Part shown: positions 35,577-44,198 of the stretch, piece by piece | Numbering within the stretch: position 1 is the first letter of the stretch | Layout of the letters: the number at the start of each line of letters is the position of its first letter | NCBI GenBank assembly: GCA_004296455.1 | Contig: AP018280.1 | Span: 744,001 to 808,000, forward strand | Source: Calothrix sp. NIES-4101 | Lineage (GTDB): Bacteria; Cyanobacteriota; Cyanobacteriia; Cyanobacteriales; Nostocaceae | Direction of reading: 5' to 3' | Length of the DNA stretch: 64,000 nt | Notes under the pieces: model-generated | Told to the model about the DNA's origin: nothing | The model's input: only the letters and a program-made list of their open reading frames with translations | The model's database searches: none | Position numbers and translations under genes: made by a program

Positions 35577-36036
35577 TACCTTAACCGCGAAGAATAAAAT
35601 TGGGAAATGTTTTTAGTAAGAAGTCAGCAGTCAGAATAATTTCTATTTTTGAGTTGTGATTAATGAGTAAGGAATGTGATTGACTAGAAAAAATTTAAGT
35701 GAATTTACTCCTAGAGATATTTATACATAATTATCTCCGCTTAAACAACTAGCATAAATTGAAATATCCAAAAAATATCAGCTACAGCATTGACTCAAAA
35801 CCCTTATCTCACAATGCTTTCAGAGGGAAATGTCTATGAGGTCTACATCAATAGTGATAGATGCTTTTACATCAATGGTTGTAAAACTATTTACATCATG
35901 AGTTAAGAAATTCGTAGAAGCAAGGAAATTAAAATAACGTTGTAAGAATTCAGTACTCAGAACTCAAAAGCCAGAATTTTAGGAGGATAAAGCCGAGTGA
36001 TAAGTACATGTAACTAAGATTACTTATACGGAAACT
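35577..36036. other. Divergent control region of the replication/conjugation module
   Basis: This 460-bp AT-rich region lies between the HTH gene (minus strand) and the hypothetical gene at 36037. It contains the three iteron-like repeats at 35842-35898 and a GAGG-rich leader near 35980 but no gene. It is a good candidate region for a plasmid origin. Confidence 0.5.
35842..35898. repeat. Three iteron-like repeats T(C/T)TACATCA at exactly 24-bp spacing
   Basis: The repeats begin at 35842, 35866 and 35890, with the first two sharing ACATCAAT plus further matches. Regular spacing of about two helical turns next to a replication gene and its HTH partner is characteristic of iterons in theta-type plasmid origins. 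Function is inferred. Confidence 0.6.
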
Positions 36037-37050
36037 ATGAACAATTTAATTACTAACCCTGATGATTTAGAGTATATTTCCGATATCGCGAATCAGGTTT
36101 TGGAAAATCGACAGAAATTAACTGATATCAAAGATTTACAAGCTGCATTGAAAGAAGTTAGTTTAGAACACGGTCGAGAAATACAAATAAACCTTGTTTT
36201 CACAGAAAATCTATTAACTGGGTTTAATTTTTCGTTTGTAGATGACCCGGAAAAAACTACTCCCACTATTCCTTTTAAAGCACAGGAAATTAATATCGAC
36301 TCGAATCACGGTGATATTATTCCTTACTCACAAGCGACTACAAAGATTGAGATAGCAGCCACAAACCGACAAGGAAAGCTTACTATTCCGTCATCATCGC
36401 CAAGTGAAATAATCCTAAATCCTGGCTTACAAGTCGAAGACCAACACATTATCAATCCAAATGATTCAAAGATTAATCAAATAATTGAAACGCCTACTTC
36501 TAGATTAAAGAAAAGAAATCCTGGCTTAATCAACGCAGTTAGTCAGTTAGCAAATCAACATGAAATAAATGGGTTAATGCTAACTGGATTGGGGTTAAAA
36601 ACAGGAATTTCTGTCACTGATACCCTGCAAGCTGAAGATAAACCAGATATTCAAAATGCTGGATTAGCAATAATTAAACGCTTTCAACAAGTTCTACCAG
36701 AAGAATTTATGACTTTGAAAGCGGGTGATTCTCCCCAATCTTTTAAATGGAAAGACCCAGAATCCAATAAACAATACCATTTTTACTTTGAAGCTGCTCA
36801 AACAGATGGATTTGGAGATACGATTTCATCTGCCTCGTTGAAAGGATTTGAAATTACCTCTGCTGCTGACTCAATACAACCAGTATTTATTGCAAATTTA
36901 ATTGACGCTAAATACAACTGTTGGAGTATTGAACAGTGCGATTTCAACCAAAGACAAATTCAATCTTTAAATCTTGTTTGTAAATCCACAGTTCCACATC
37001 AGCCAAAAACAACTGTAAACAATATTACTGAGTCTTATCTGGAGATATAA
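36037..37050 (+). CDS. Plasmid hypothetical protein (337 aa) at head of conjugation-like operon
   Basis: I do not recognise this protein. It is hydrophilic and mostly alpha/beta. A conserved-looking block at residues 215-300 (AIIKRFQQVLPEEFMTL ... HFYFEAAQTDGFGDTI) suggests a folded C-terminal domain. It is the first gene of the plus-strand set 337-aa, VirB2-like, VirB3-like, VirB4-like, so it may be a conjugation accessory protein. The equivalent position in the inverted copy at 1463-2340 has no such gene. Confidence 0.6.
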   Translation: MNNLITNPDDLEYISDIANQVLENRQKLTDIKDLQAALKEVSLEHGREIQINLVFTENLLTGFNFSFVDDPEKTTPTIPFKAQEINIDSNHGDIIPYSQATTKIEIAATNRQGKLTIPSSSPSEIILNPGLQVEDQHIINPNDSKINQIIETPTSRLKKRNPGLINAVSQLANQHEINGLMLTGLGLKTGISVTDTLQAEDKPDIQNAGLAIIKRFQQVLPEEFMTLKAGDSPQSFKWKDPESNKQYHFYFEAAQTDGFGDTISSASLKGFEITSAADSIQPVFIANLIDAKYNCWSIEQCDFNQRQIQSLNLVCKSTVPHQPKTTVNNITESYLEI

Positions 37051-37060
37051 ATAATTGATT

Positions 37061-37669
37061 ATGTCTACAAAATACCCATATCAATATCCTAACAATAACC
37101 CAAATACATTCATTATCATGAAGATAATTAGGTGGAATCAGGCTGATAGCATTGCAGGCTTATCTATTGGAGTTGGATTGATTTATTTAGCTATTCACGA
37201 ACCATTGCTAGTCGTAATCATCCTGTCTTTATCGCTATTTTTCTACTGCTTAAATAGATTAATTATCCTTATACCTTACTTGAATAATTTAGTTAAAAAC
37301 AAGATTCATTTTTGGCAAATATCAGGGTTAATTATCGCCATCACAGCAACCTTGACAATCTTTGAAATGCCAGCCCAGGCAATATTTTTGAGTGGATTAG
37401 AACAATATCTTACAAACATCGCCGAACAAAGTTCAACAGGGGGAACAAGTTCTATTGACCCGCAAGCGATCGCGCTAGTTTTTAATGCGATTCGTGGGGT
37501 GTTTCTACTATTAGTAGGAGTTGCAGCATTATTTGCTTATAACCAAGCACAGCAAGGTAATGATTGGAGACCAATAGCTACTCAAGCTGGTCTAGCAATT
37601 GGAATAATTTTAACCATCGATGTTATCACATTCCTGTTCATCGGAAACGGAACTACAACAGGAGGGTGA
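37061..37669 (+). CDS. VirB2/TrbC-like pilin-type membrane protein, second copy
   Basis: This is a protein of about 202 residues. An N-terminal hydrophobic pair is followed by a leader-like segment ending MPAQAIFL. Two later spans (NAIRGVFLLLVGVAALFAY and GLAIGIILTIDVITFLFIG) flank a QGNDWRP loop. It matches the protein at 911-1462 and the general VirB2/TrbC plan. I chose the ATG at 37061; a TTG at 37055 is also open. It precedes the VirB3-like gene by 6 bp. Confidence 0.6.
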   Translation: MSTKYPYQYPNNNPNTFIIMKIIRWNQADSIAGLSIGVGLIYLAIHEPLLVVIILSLSLFFYCLNRLIILIPYLNNLVKNKIHFWQISGLIIAITATLTIFEMPAQAIFLSGLEQYLTNIAEQSSTGGTSSIDPQAIALVFNAIRGVFLLLVGVAALFAYNQAQQGNDWRPIATQAGLAIGIILTIDVITFLFIGNGTTTGG

Positions 37670-37675
37670 GCAATC

Positions 37676-38014
37676 TTGCAAGAGAGAGAAGTAATCAAGG
37701 TAAACAGAATATTAGGAAAACAAGCAGGGTTTGGTCCCGTTCCAGCCAATCAAATTATGCCGTGGCTGGCAATTATCACAATTTCCTATTTTATCTTTGA
37801 CGGTTTACTAGGTTGGGGGATTCCTAAAGTCGCAGTTATTAGTTTTTGGTTGATTATTAGTTGGTGGTTTGTGACGGGAAAAGACCCAGATAAATACGTC
37901 AATCGTTTTCGTCAACCGAAAGGTAGAAATTGGATGAGTGGTGGAGCAATTTATATATCCCCTTTATATTCTCGCAGTATTCGCAGAAAATTAAGACATC
38001 AAAGAAGATTATGA
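37676..38014 (+). CDS. VirB3-like small inner-membrane protein, second copy
   Basis: This 112-residue protein starts at TTG with a strong RBS (GGAGGG at 37661-37666). Motif LGKQAGFGPVPANQIMPW is followed by two membrane spans and a basic tail, as in the paralog at 450-773. Its stop overlaps the start of the next gene (ATGA), implying translational coupling with the VirB4-like protein, as in type IV secretion operons. Confidence 0.65.
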   Translation: MQEREVIKVNRILGKQAGFGPVPANQIMPWLAIITISYFIFDGLLGWGIPKVAVISFWLIISWWFVTGKDPDKYVNRFRQPKGRNWMSGGAIYISPLYSRSIRRKLRHQRRL

Positions 38015-39042
38015 AAGCGCAAATACCGATTATAGATTACCAAGATTCAGATAATAAAAAATCACAGTATATTCCCTTTGAAAACGAACTTGACCTTTGC
38101 TGTATGATTCGGATTGAAAGGGATAATCGCTGTATCGGAGGGTTTTTATTAAATCAAGGTGATATTGCCGATGAAAATCAATTTCAAGTGGTTTTTGCAT
38201 TTCAAATTAAGGGAATTCATGACCAACTTTACTCGGAAGAAATTACTGCAATATCAACTGGAATTTCCGAAGCGATGAAATCTATCCTTCCCGGAGAGAA
38301 ATGTACTTTCCTTTTGGGAAGATATTCCGATGATTCAATTAGACAGGAACAACTTGATCAACTTGCCCAAAATTCCTCTTTACCACTCCCAACTATTTTA
38401 ATTCGTAACGAACAAGCTCGAATCCAGGAATTAACGCAAAAAGGAACAAGGTCAACTTGGCAACAAATTATGTTCTGTACTTGGACTGCGGATGCATTAG
38501 GAGAAAATAGAATCGACCTTTTATCTAAATTAATTTACCAAGTAGCAAAATCGGGGCGTTTTTTATTAGATAACTTTACCGGACGAATTTCCCAGCGACA
38601 GGAACAACTCCTTAGTCAAGTTTTGATGAAAGCTTATACAGAGAGTTTTCTACAATGGGAAATGCTGTTTAACACAAAAGCTGGATTGGAAATACAACCC
38701 CTCAATGAGATTGAATTATGGTCGTGGTTGTGGAGTCGATTTAATAAATATAGCCCTCCACAGATTCCTCAACTTCTGGTATTAAAGGAAGATAATAATA
38801 GTGGATTGCAACTAATAGAAATTCAAAATTCATTCAAACATTCAACAACAATTTTAATCGCGGGAGAAAGAGGAAAAAGTAGCTGTCCCGAACACCGTCA
38901 ATGCACCAATCGCACCTACATCAAAGATAAAGTCTGCGGTGTTCTCACAATGGCTGATACCGTACCCGCTTGGATAAATACGAAAGAACAAATTGCATGG
39001 ATGTGGAAAGTATTGAGCGAAAATCATGTCCGCGATACCTGA
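38011..39042 (+). pseudogene. VirB4-like conjugation ATPase, N-terminal part, truncated by IS
   Basis: The ATG overlaps the stop of the VirB3-like gene. About 342 residues remain, and the last codons before 39038 are followed by IS sequence, with the stop supplied by the IS. Visible segments (ENELDLCCMIRIE, GGFLLNQGDIAD, GISEAMKSILPGEKCTFLLGR) match the N-terminal protein at 1-437. Full VirB4/TraC proteins are about 800 residues with a C-terminal ATPase. Those motifs are not found after the IS, so the rest was deleted. Confidence 0.7.
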
Positions 39043-40309
39043 CGGGGCGACAAAACAGTCTAGAAAGCTTATTTGGTAAAGAGTGTAGCGATTCGTGGTA
39101 AGAAAAGATAGGTCTAGTTATGTCAAGAAGACCTATCTAATGATAATGTTGCCTGAATTGTACCAAAAACATTTAAAAAGTCAACTCAGCCTTGCGGATT
39201 ACATCTTTCTTAAAATTTTGATTGCCCTGCTGCAATCAATTAAAAAAGTTAGTTTGGAAACCTTAGCTACAGTTCTACCAATTCCAATTACATTTGAAAG
39301 CCGGAGAAAGAGAATACAGAGGTTTCTATCATTACCAAACCTCTCAATTGAAAAAATTTGGTTCCCGATTGTTACCACATGGTTAGAGACAGAATTCACC
39401 TCCGAAAAAATAGTTCATGTAGTAATTGACCGTACAAATTGGGCTTGTGTAAATTTGTTTATGGTTAGTGTTGTTTGGGATAAAAGAGCGTTTCCAGTAT
39501 ATTTTGAATTATTACCCAAATTAGGTAGTAGTAATATTAATGAACAAACAGCAATTATTTCTAAAGTTTTACCAGTTTTCAAAAATCATAAAATTTGCGT
39601 ATTAGGAGACCGAGAATTTTGTTCGATAAAACTGGCAAACTGGCTTAGAGAAAGAAGCATTTACTTCTGTCTTCGTATTAAAAAGAATCATTTAGTTGAG
39701 ATGCAAACAGATATTTGGTTAGAATTAAATGAGCTAGGATTATCTCCAGGTGTCTCTTTCTTTTTGAAAGGAGTAAAAGTTACAAAATCTCAAGGTTTTA
39801 CAAGCTTTAATCTTGCATGTAAATGGAAGCGGAAAATCTTGGGAGTGGCACCCGAAGAAGGATGGTTTATTTTAACAAATTTAGATAGTTTAGAGTCGGC
39901 GATCGCTTACTATAAAAAAAGATTTGATATTGAGGAAATGTTTCGAGACTTTAAGAGTGGTGGTTATAATCTAGAGGGGACTAATGTATCTGGTGAACGG
40001 TTAATTGTTCTAATTACATTGATTGCGATTGCTTACACTTCTGCCACAATTCAAGGACAAGAAATAAAACGTAAAGGAATACAGAAATATGTTGGTCGTG
40101 TTAAAGAATATGGGCGAACCCAAAGGCGACATAGCAGTTTTTATATCGGCTTATACGGCAATAATTGGGTCAATTTTATGGAACCTTGTATAGAATTAGT
40201 AACCGAATTAATGAAATTTAATATCAATAAGCGAAAGTATTATCAACGAGGATTGAGAGCTATGAGGCTTATTTTATCTGCCTCCTAGCGATTTTTGTCG
40301 CCCCGTCAG
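39039..40309 (+). mobile_element. IS4-family insertion sequence, 1271 bp, copy 2
   Basis: It is identical in ends and length to copy 1 (14686-15956). Unlike copy 1 it has no target duplication: CCGCGATAC lies on the left and GTCACAAGC on the right. The left neighbour is a truncated VirB4-like gene and the right a truncated secreted peptide gene, so an IS-linked deletion or recombination is likely. Confidence 0.92.
39140..40288 (+). CDS. IS4-family DDE transposase, second copy
   Basis: The protein is identical to the transposase at 14787-15935, including VVIDRTNW, VLGDREF and YKKRFDIEEMFRDFK. It is intact, with the same start considerations. Confidence 0.92.
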   Translation: MIMLPELYQKHLKSQLSLADYIFLKILIALLQSIKKVSLETLATVLPIPITFESRRKRIQRFLSLPNLSIEKIWFPIVTTWLETEFTSEKIVHVVIDRTNWACVNLFMVSVVWDKRAFPVYFELLPKLGSSNINEQTAIISKVLPVFKNHKICVLGDREFCSIKLANWLRERSIYFCLRIKKNHLVEMQTDIWLELNELGLSPGVSFFLKGVKVTKSQGFTSFNLACKWKRKILGVAPEEGWFILTNLDSLESAIAYYKKRFDIEEMFRDFKSGGYNLEGTNVSGERLIVLITLIAIAYTSATIQGQEIKRKGIQKYVGRVKEYGRTQRRHSSFYIGLYGNNWVNFMEPCIELVTELMKFNINKRKYYQRGLRAMRLILSAS

Positions 40310-40416
40310 GTCACAAGCACAGCATTAGAATCGCTTAGGCTACCTGCAAAAGTTTTGGGAATAAAAAGCATTGTTCCAACGATTGCGATAACTGCTGCTA
40401 ATTTTAAGCTTTTCAT
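40306..40416 (-). pseudogene. Small secreted protein, N-terminus only, cut by IS
   Basis: The ATG at 40416 has a strong RBS (AAGGAG). The encoded start is a signal peptide (MKSLKLAAVIAIVGTMLFIPKTFAG) followed by SLSDSN. The frame then enters the IS end and stops. Two copies of the GGCATATCCTC promoter-like motif lie upstream, linking this gene to the CHAT and subtilase genes. The mature protein is unknown. Confidence 0.6.
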
Positions 40417-40529
40417 TTTGTCTACTCCTTGATATTTATTGATGTTGGGTTGAATTAGATGAATGAAATATTGACTGAGAACAATCAATACACCCGATGC
40501 ATTTATATTTTGCTCGCTCACAGGGATAT

Positions 40530-40564
40530 GTATTTCTAGAGAACATGAGGATATGCCAAAATTT
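40530..40564 (-). promoter_or_regulatory. Shared regulatory motif, copy A (upstream of secreted peptide gene)
   Basis: Plus strand: GTATTTCT (40530-40537), 9 bp, GAGGATATGCCAAAATTT (40547-40564). Read toward the minus-strand gene this is AAATTTTGGCATATCCTC-N9-AGAAATAC. TTGGCA and AAATAC could act as -35 and -10 elements, about 110 bp from the ATG. Confidence 0.6.
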
Positions 40565-40610
40565 GTTTCTTTCTACTTTTGGTTATTCTCCTTTGTCTCT
40601 TCGTTAGTAA

Positions 40611-40645
40611 GTATTTCTGAGCTTTGAGAGGATATGCCAAAATTT
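40611..40645 (-). promoter_or_regulatory. Shared regulatory motif, copy B (tandem with A)
   Basis: GTATTTCT (40611-40618), 9 bp, GAGGATATGCCAAAATTT (40628-40645). Both conserved blocks are identical to copy A and lie 81 bp from it. The neighbouring 40417-40878 region holds no gene besides these elements. Confidence 0.6.
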
Positions 40646-40878
40646 AATTTTTTTCTGAATAAGTATTGGTAAACTAGCTCATGATTTAGCTCACAACTCT
40701 TATGAAATAAGGCTTTAAGCTATTTGATATTTTCCTAAAAAATTTCGATACTATTTTTCTTTTCTCAGAGTTTTTGTCTCTCCCGAAAACCTGGGTTAAA
40801 AACACACATAAAAATACCCAGATAATTTATCTGAGCATCTTCTAAAAATATAATTACTGGTTTTTAAATACTCTCTAC

Positions 40879-41616
40879 TTATTGCGGCGGCTTCTCACAC
40901 TCTGTTTTCATCTGTTGTAGAATGGATTGGCGTACTTTAAGTAACTCAGCAGAAGGCTTTTCTACGGAGTAAGCTTGCTGTAACGCATCAGCCCATAATT
41001 CCTGCTGTATAAAATAGTCAGCCTTAGCAAGTGCGATCGCTTCCCCATTAGCTCCCTTATATTGATTCTCTAGAGATTTTAATTCATTGGTAATGCGATC
41101 GCGCTGTTGTGTTTCCATAACTTTAAATGGAATATTCGCAGTCACCTGCATTTCTCCAGTTGCAGAATCTTTATTCGACACCACCCAAACATATTTTAAA
41201 CCTGGTTGTAATGACTCTCCTGTATAGTTTATAAATTGCTGTCCTGGTATGATTTTCTGAGTCCAAAGCTTTGTTTTTCTATCCTGATTTAAGCCTACTT
41301 CGAGAGGGTTCCCTTCCCAGAGAAATAAAGGACGGTTATTCCAAACAACTCTGGTTTTATCCATAGGAGCATCTGGGGATATCATACAAACAGAACGTGG
41401 TGCAAATGAACTATTAGGAATAGGGCGACCAACAGCTTTACGTGGTTTAACAGGGGGTTTTGGTTTCGATAAAGGTAAGAAAATATTAACCCAAGAAAGA
41501 AGAGGGTTCGTTTTTTTTGTTTCCGCTTTTGAATTCAGGTTAGGTAATAAAGGCAAACAAGTAATATTTATCGTCAAAAGTAATAGGCAAGGCTTGAAAT
41601 AATTGAAATTATTCAT
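40879..41616 (-). CDS. DUF928 family protein (secreted)
   Basis: This is a 245-residue protein with an N-terminal hydrophobic leader (CLLLLTINITCLPLLPNL). The domain opens with CMISPDAP and has the NRPLFLWEG and GLKYVWVVSN segments seen in DUF928 proteins. DUF928 is a cyanobacterial family of unknown function often found beside CHAT and CHASE2 proteins. It overlaps the end of the CHAT-CHASE2 gene by 8 bp, showing operon organisation. It is likely periplasmic. Confidence 0.8.
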   Translation of the reverse strand: MNNFNYFKPCLLLLTINITCLPLLPNLNSKAETKKTNPLLSWVNIFLPLSKPKPPVKPRKAVGRPIPNSSFAPRSVCMISPDAPMDKTRVVWNNRPLFLWEGNPLEVGLNQDRKTKLWTQKIIPGQQFINYTGESLQPGLKYVWVVSNKDSATGEMQVTANIPFKVMETQQRDRITNELKSLENQYKGANGEAIALAKADYFIQQELWADALQQAYSVEKPSAELLKVRQSILQQMKTECEKPPQ

Positions 41617-44137
41617 TAACTTTTTTCCTTAAAAATGCTGGCATTATGTATAAGAAAATTGTCAGTGATGGTAAAAACCAAGGTAAAATCACCGCGATTG
41701 ACGAAAGATAAATTTGCAAACTGACCACACCATAAACTGCTGTAAATGCACCAGAAGCTAATAAAATTTGTAACTGGATACGGGGATTTTTTTGTATTAC
41801 AAAATATAAACTTTTACCAAGCACAGCCGCAATTAAAATCATCCATAAATCTGGGATAGGTATAACTATTCTATTTTTCAATAAATGATGTACTTTATAT
41901 GCATGAATTTCACCGCCAGTTAATACTTCATTGCTATTTTCAGGGTTTTCTAAGCGCCGCCATAATTCTATTGCAGGAGGTAAATTAAAGTTATCTTCGC
42001 CATCTTTCGACATTCCTGCTTCACCATAGCCCCCAGGTGCAATGATAACTATTTGATTTTCGAGGTTAGATATAGCTGGATTTTTGTTGTTATTTTCTAA
42101 TAATTGCCAAGCGGGAATAGTGCGATATACCTGATTTGGAGGTACAGAAAAATCAACTATTGGATGTAACCACATTTGACTAAAATAATAGCTAAATTCT
42201 GTGATTGGCTGTAAATGAATTCGCGGTGATGTCAAGCTAGTTATATGCTTAAGATTATTTTCCTTAAGAAACTGTTCAATCTGCTGACTGAAGCTTGTTT
42301 TACTATTTAATTGAGGTTGGGGTGGTTGTAGTGGTTGCGTATCTGCAACTGTAATCACTCCCTGTTGTTTTTTATTTGTTGTGATAGCTGTTTGTGATTC
42401 TAGCTTCTGTAACTGATGGGATATTGCTAATAAATTAGAAAAGTATAATGGGGATTTATATTTATCTGCTGGGGATAAAAGTTGCATATAACCGGGTATA
42501 ACTTCTATTTCTCCGCGCAAAGTCCAATTAGGGCTAGCAATTTCAGGTAAAACTTTCAGCCTTTCTCCAGTGCCAGCATTAGTTTCTGCCAAAACAAACC
42601 AGGTTGACTGAGATGAATTCACTCCACTTTGAAGAGATTTTGCTAATACTTTATCATTTTCTCCCTGGTATCTATCCAATAAATAATCAATGCCGATTAC
42701 CCTAGCACCTTTTGCTCGCAGTTTATCAATTATTCTGGCAAAATATTTTCTATCCATCTGTCTTGCATCGGACAGTTTTGAGTCTTTAGTTGCATCTCTA
42801 AGGGATTTTTCATCAATTTGTACTAATAGAACTGGGGGAGTTCCTTTTGCTTGAATTTGTCCTGTTAATTGACGGTAAATAACCTGTGTTTTTAAACGCT
42901 GTGCTAATAAATAATCCTGCATCTTATTTGGTAACTGCGAGCTAAAAAAAAGAAATAAAGTTGAAATAGCAATAATTTCTATTTTGGATGGGATTTTTTT
43001 TTGTAAATCTCCTATCAAACCCCACCTCAAACAAAATAAGTTTGCCTCTGGATGGAGAAATAAAGAAGGAATAAGATATGCACTCGGATAAGTCAAATTA
43101 TCTTCTAATTTCAGATGCTGACAAGCTGATGTTAAGGCTTCTTGCACATCTTTATATTGAGCCAATATTTGGAGAAAATGTAGCAGAAAGTCGGAAGCAA
43201 CTTTATTATGAACTGGTTCACGCATAATAGCTACTTGACTTAATCCTAAATCAATCAGTGTGTTCGCAATACTCAAACCATTACAGGAATTGAATAAAGC
43301 AAATTGTAAACCTTTTTCTAGAGCTTTATTTAATAAAGGTATGATTTCACTAATTGATAAAGTTGTATTGGGAGCAATTGAAATCTCTCCACCTGTTAAT
43401 CTTGTTTCATTGCTATGACCAGCGAATAATAAAATATCCCAACCCTGTTCTGATGCAATAGCTTCCTTGAGTTCGGCTTTAAGTTCGTCAATATTTTTTC
43501 CTGGCTGCCATCCAATAAATTTAATTTCAACAATACGTTTCAGTTTTTGGATTGCTTTCTTTTCTGCGTCAAAATTTAAGCCCGTATCATCGCCTAAAAT
43601 TACTAAAACTCTATTTATCCCGCGACGAGTATGATTTTGTTTAGCTACTGATTTATGAATATTGACAGGACTACGAACAATATTAATTTTGCCAACCGAA
43701 AAAGCTAATTCTGTACAAATTTCCCAACTTTCCCAAGGTAAGCGTGCTAATTCTAGGGCATCACAAGTCAGGAAAAGGTTAATATTTGTTGATTGAGAAT
43801 TTGCTGATAATAGCGATATTTGAGTTATTACTGACCTAATTTCATATAGTTCACTACTACGTAGCCAATTATGAAATTCAGATAGAAATTTTGCCTCTGC
43901 TTGCACTAATTTGGCGTGCCAATCAGGATTTGGTGTTTGAAGAGTGCCGGAATTTGCTACCCTTCCTCGTAAAGATGTTTTGTAAAAACTTAGATAGGTG
44001 CGTTGCCATTCTTGATAGAGAAATGTCAAGTTTTCGGGATAGGGAATTTTGGTACTGAGACGTTGAGCGGTTCCCCAAGTTAATTCAAATAAACAAACCT
44101 GTTCGATGCGTTGCACTTTGAGATGAAAGTTATTCAT
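41609..44137 (-). CDS. CHAT protease-like domain fused to CHASE2 sensor and membrane helices
   Basis: This is an 842-residue protein. The N-terminal half is a CHAT domain with the His-Cys pair H241 (LLFAGHSNETRL) and C285 (LFNSCNGLSI). A CHASE2 domain follows (VLLVQIDEKSLRD, ARVIGIDYLLDRYQ, ATPGGYGE-like segment). The C-terminus has three membrane spans. CHASE2 is normally an extracellular sensor; CHAT domains are caspase-like cysteine proteases. The fusion suggests sensing outside the membrane coupled to proteolysis. DUF928 overlaps downstream, and the TPR-CHAT gene lies 61 bp upstream. Confidence 0.85.
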   Translation of the reverse strand: MNNFHLKVQRIEQVCLFELTWGTAQRLSTKIPYPENLTFLYQEWQRTYLSFYKTSLRGRVANSGTLQTPNPDWHAKLVQAEAKFLSEFHNWLRSSELYEIRSVITQISLLSANSQSTNINLFLTCDALELARLPWESWEICTELAFSVGKINIVRSPVNIHKSVAKQNHTRRGINRVLVILGDDTGLNFDAEKKAIQKLKRIVEIKFIGWQPGKNIDELKAELKEAIASEQGWDILLFAGHSNETRLTGGEISIAPNTTLSISEIIPLLNKALEKGLQFALFNSCNGLSIANTLIDLGLSQVAIMREPVHNKVASDFLLHFLQILAQYKDVQEALTSACQHLKLEDNLTYPSAYLIPSLFLHPEANLFCLRWGLIGDLQKKIPSKIEIIAISTLFLFFSSQLPNKMQDYLLAQRLKTQVIYRQLTGQIQAKGTPPVLLVQIDEKSLRDATKDSKLSDARQMDRKYFARIIDKLRAKGARVIGIDYLLDRYQGENDKVLAKSLQSGVNSSQSTWFVLAETNAGTGERLKVLPEIASPNWTLRGEIEVIPGYMQLLSPADKYKSPLYFSNLLAISHQLQKLESQTAITTNKKQQGVITVADTQPLQPPQPQLNSKTSFSQQIEQFLKENNLKHITSLTSPRIHLQPITEFSYYFSQMWLHPIVDFSVPPNQVYRTIPAWQLLENNNKNPAISNLENQIVIIAPGGYGEAGMSKDGEDNFNLPPAIELWRRLENPENSNEVLTGGEIHAYKVHHLLKNRIVIPIPDLWMILIAAVLGKSLYFVIQKNPRIQLQILLASGAFTAVYGVVSLQIYLSSIAVILPWFLPSLTIFLYIMPAFLRKKVNE

Positions 44138-44198
44138 AATTTGTAGTTAATTATTTAATATTTAGCAGAGATGCAAGTAATTGCACCTCTATTAATTT

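Noticed and set aside
14686-40309. 24-kb composite transposon between the two 1271-bp IS copies
   Set aside because: The outer flanks do not share a target duplication: the left flank of copy 1 matches only its own right flank, and copy 2 has none.
40815-40850. Short stem CAGATAA/TTATCTG as terminator of the DUF928 operon
   Set aside because: The stem is only 7 AT-rich pairs with a one-base loop and no T-tract on the right side, so it is too weak to claim.
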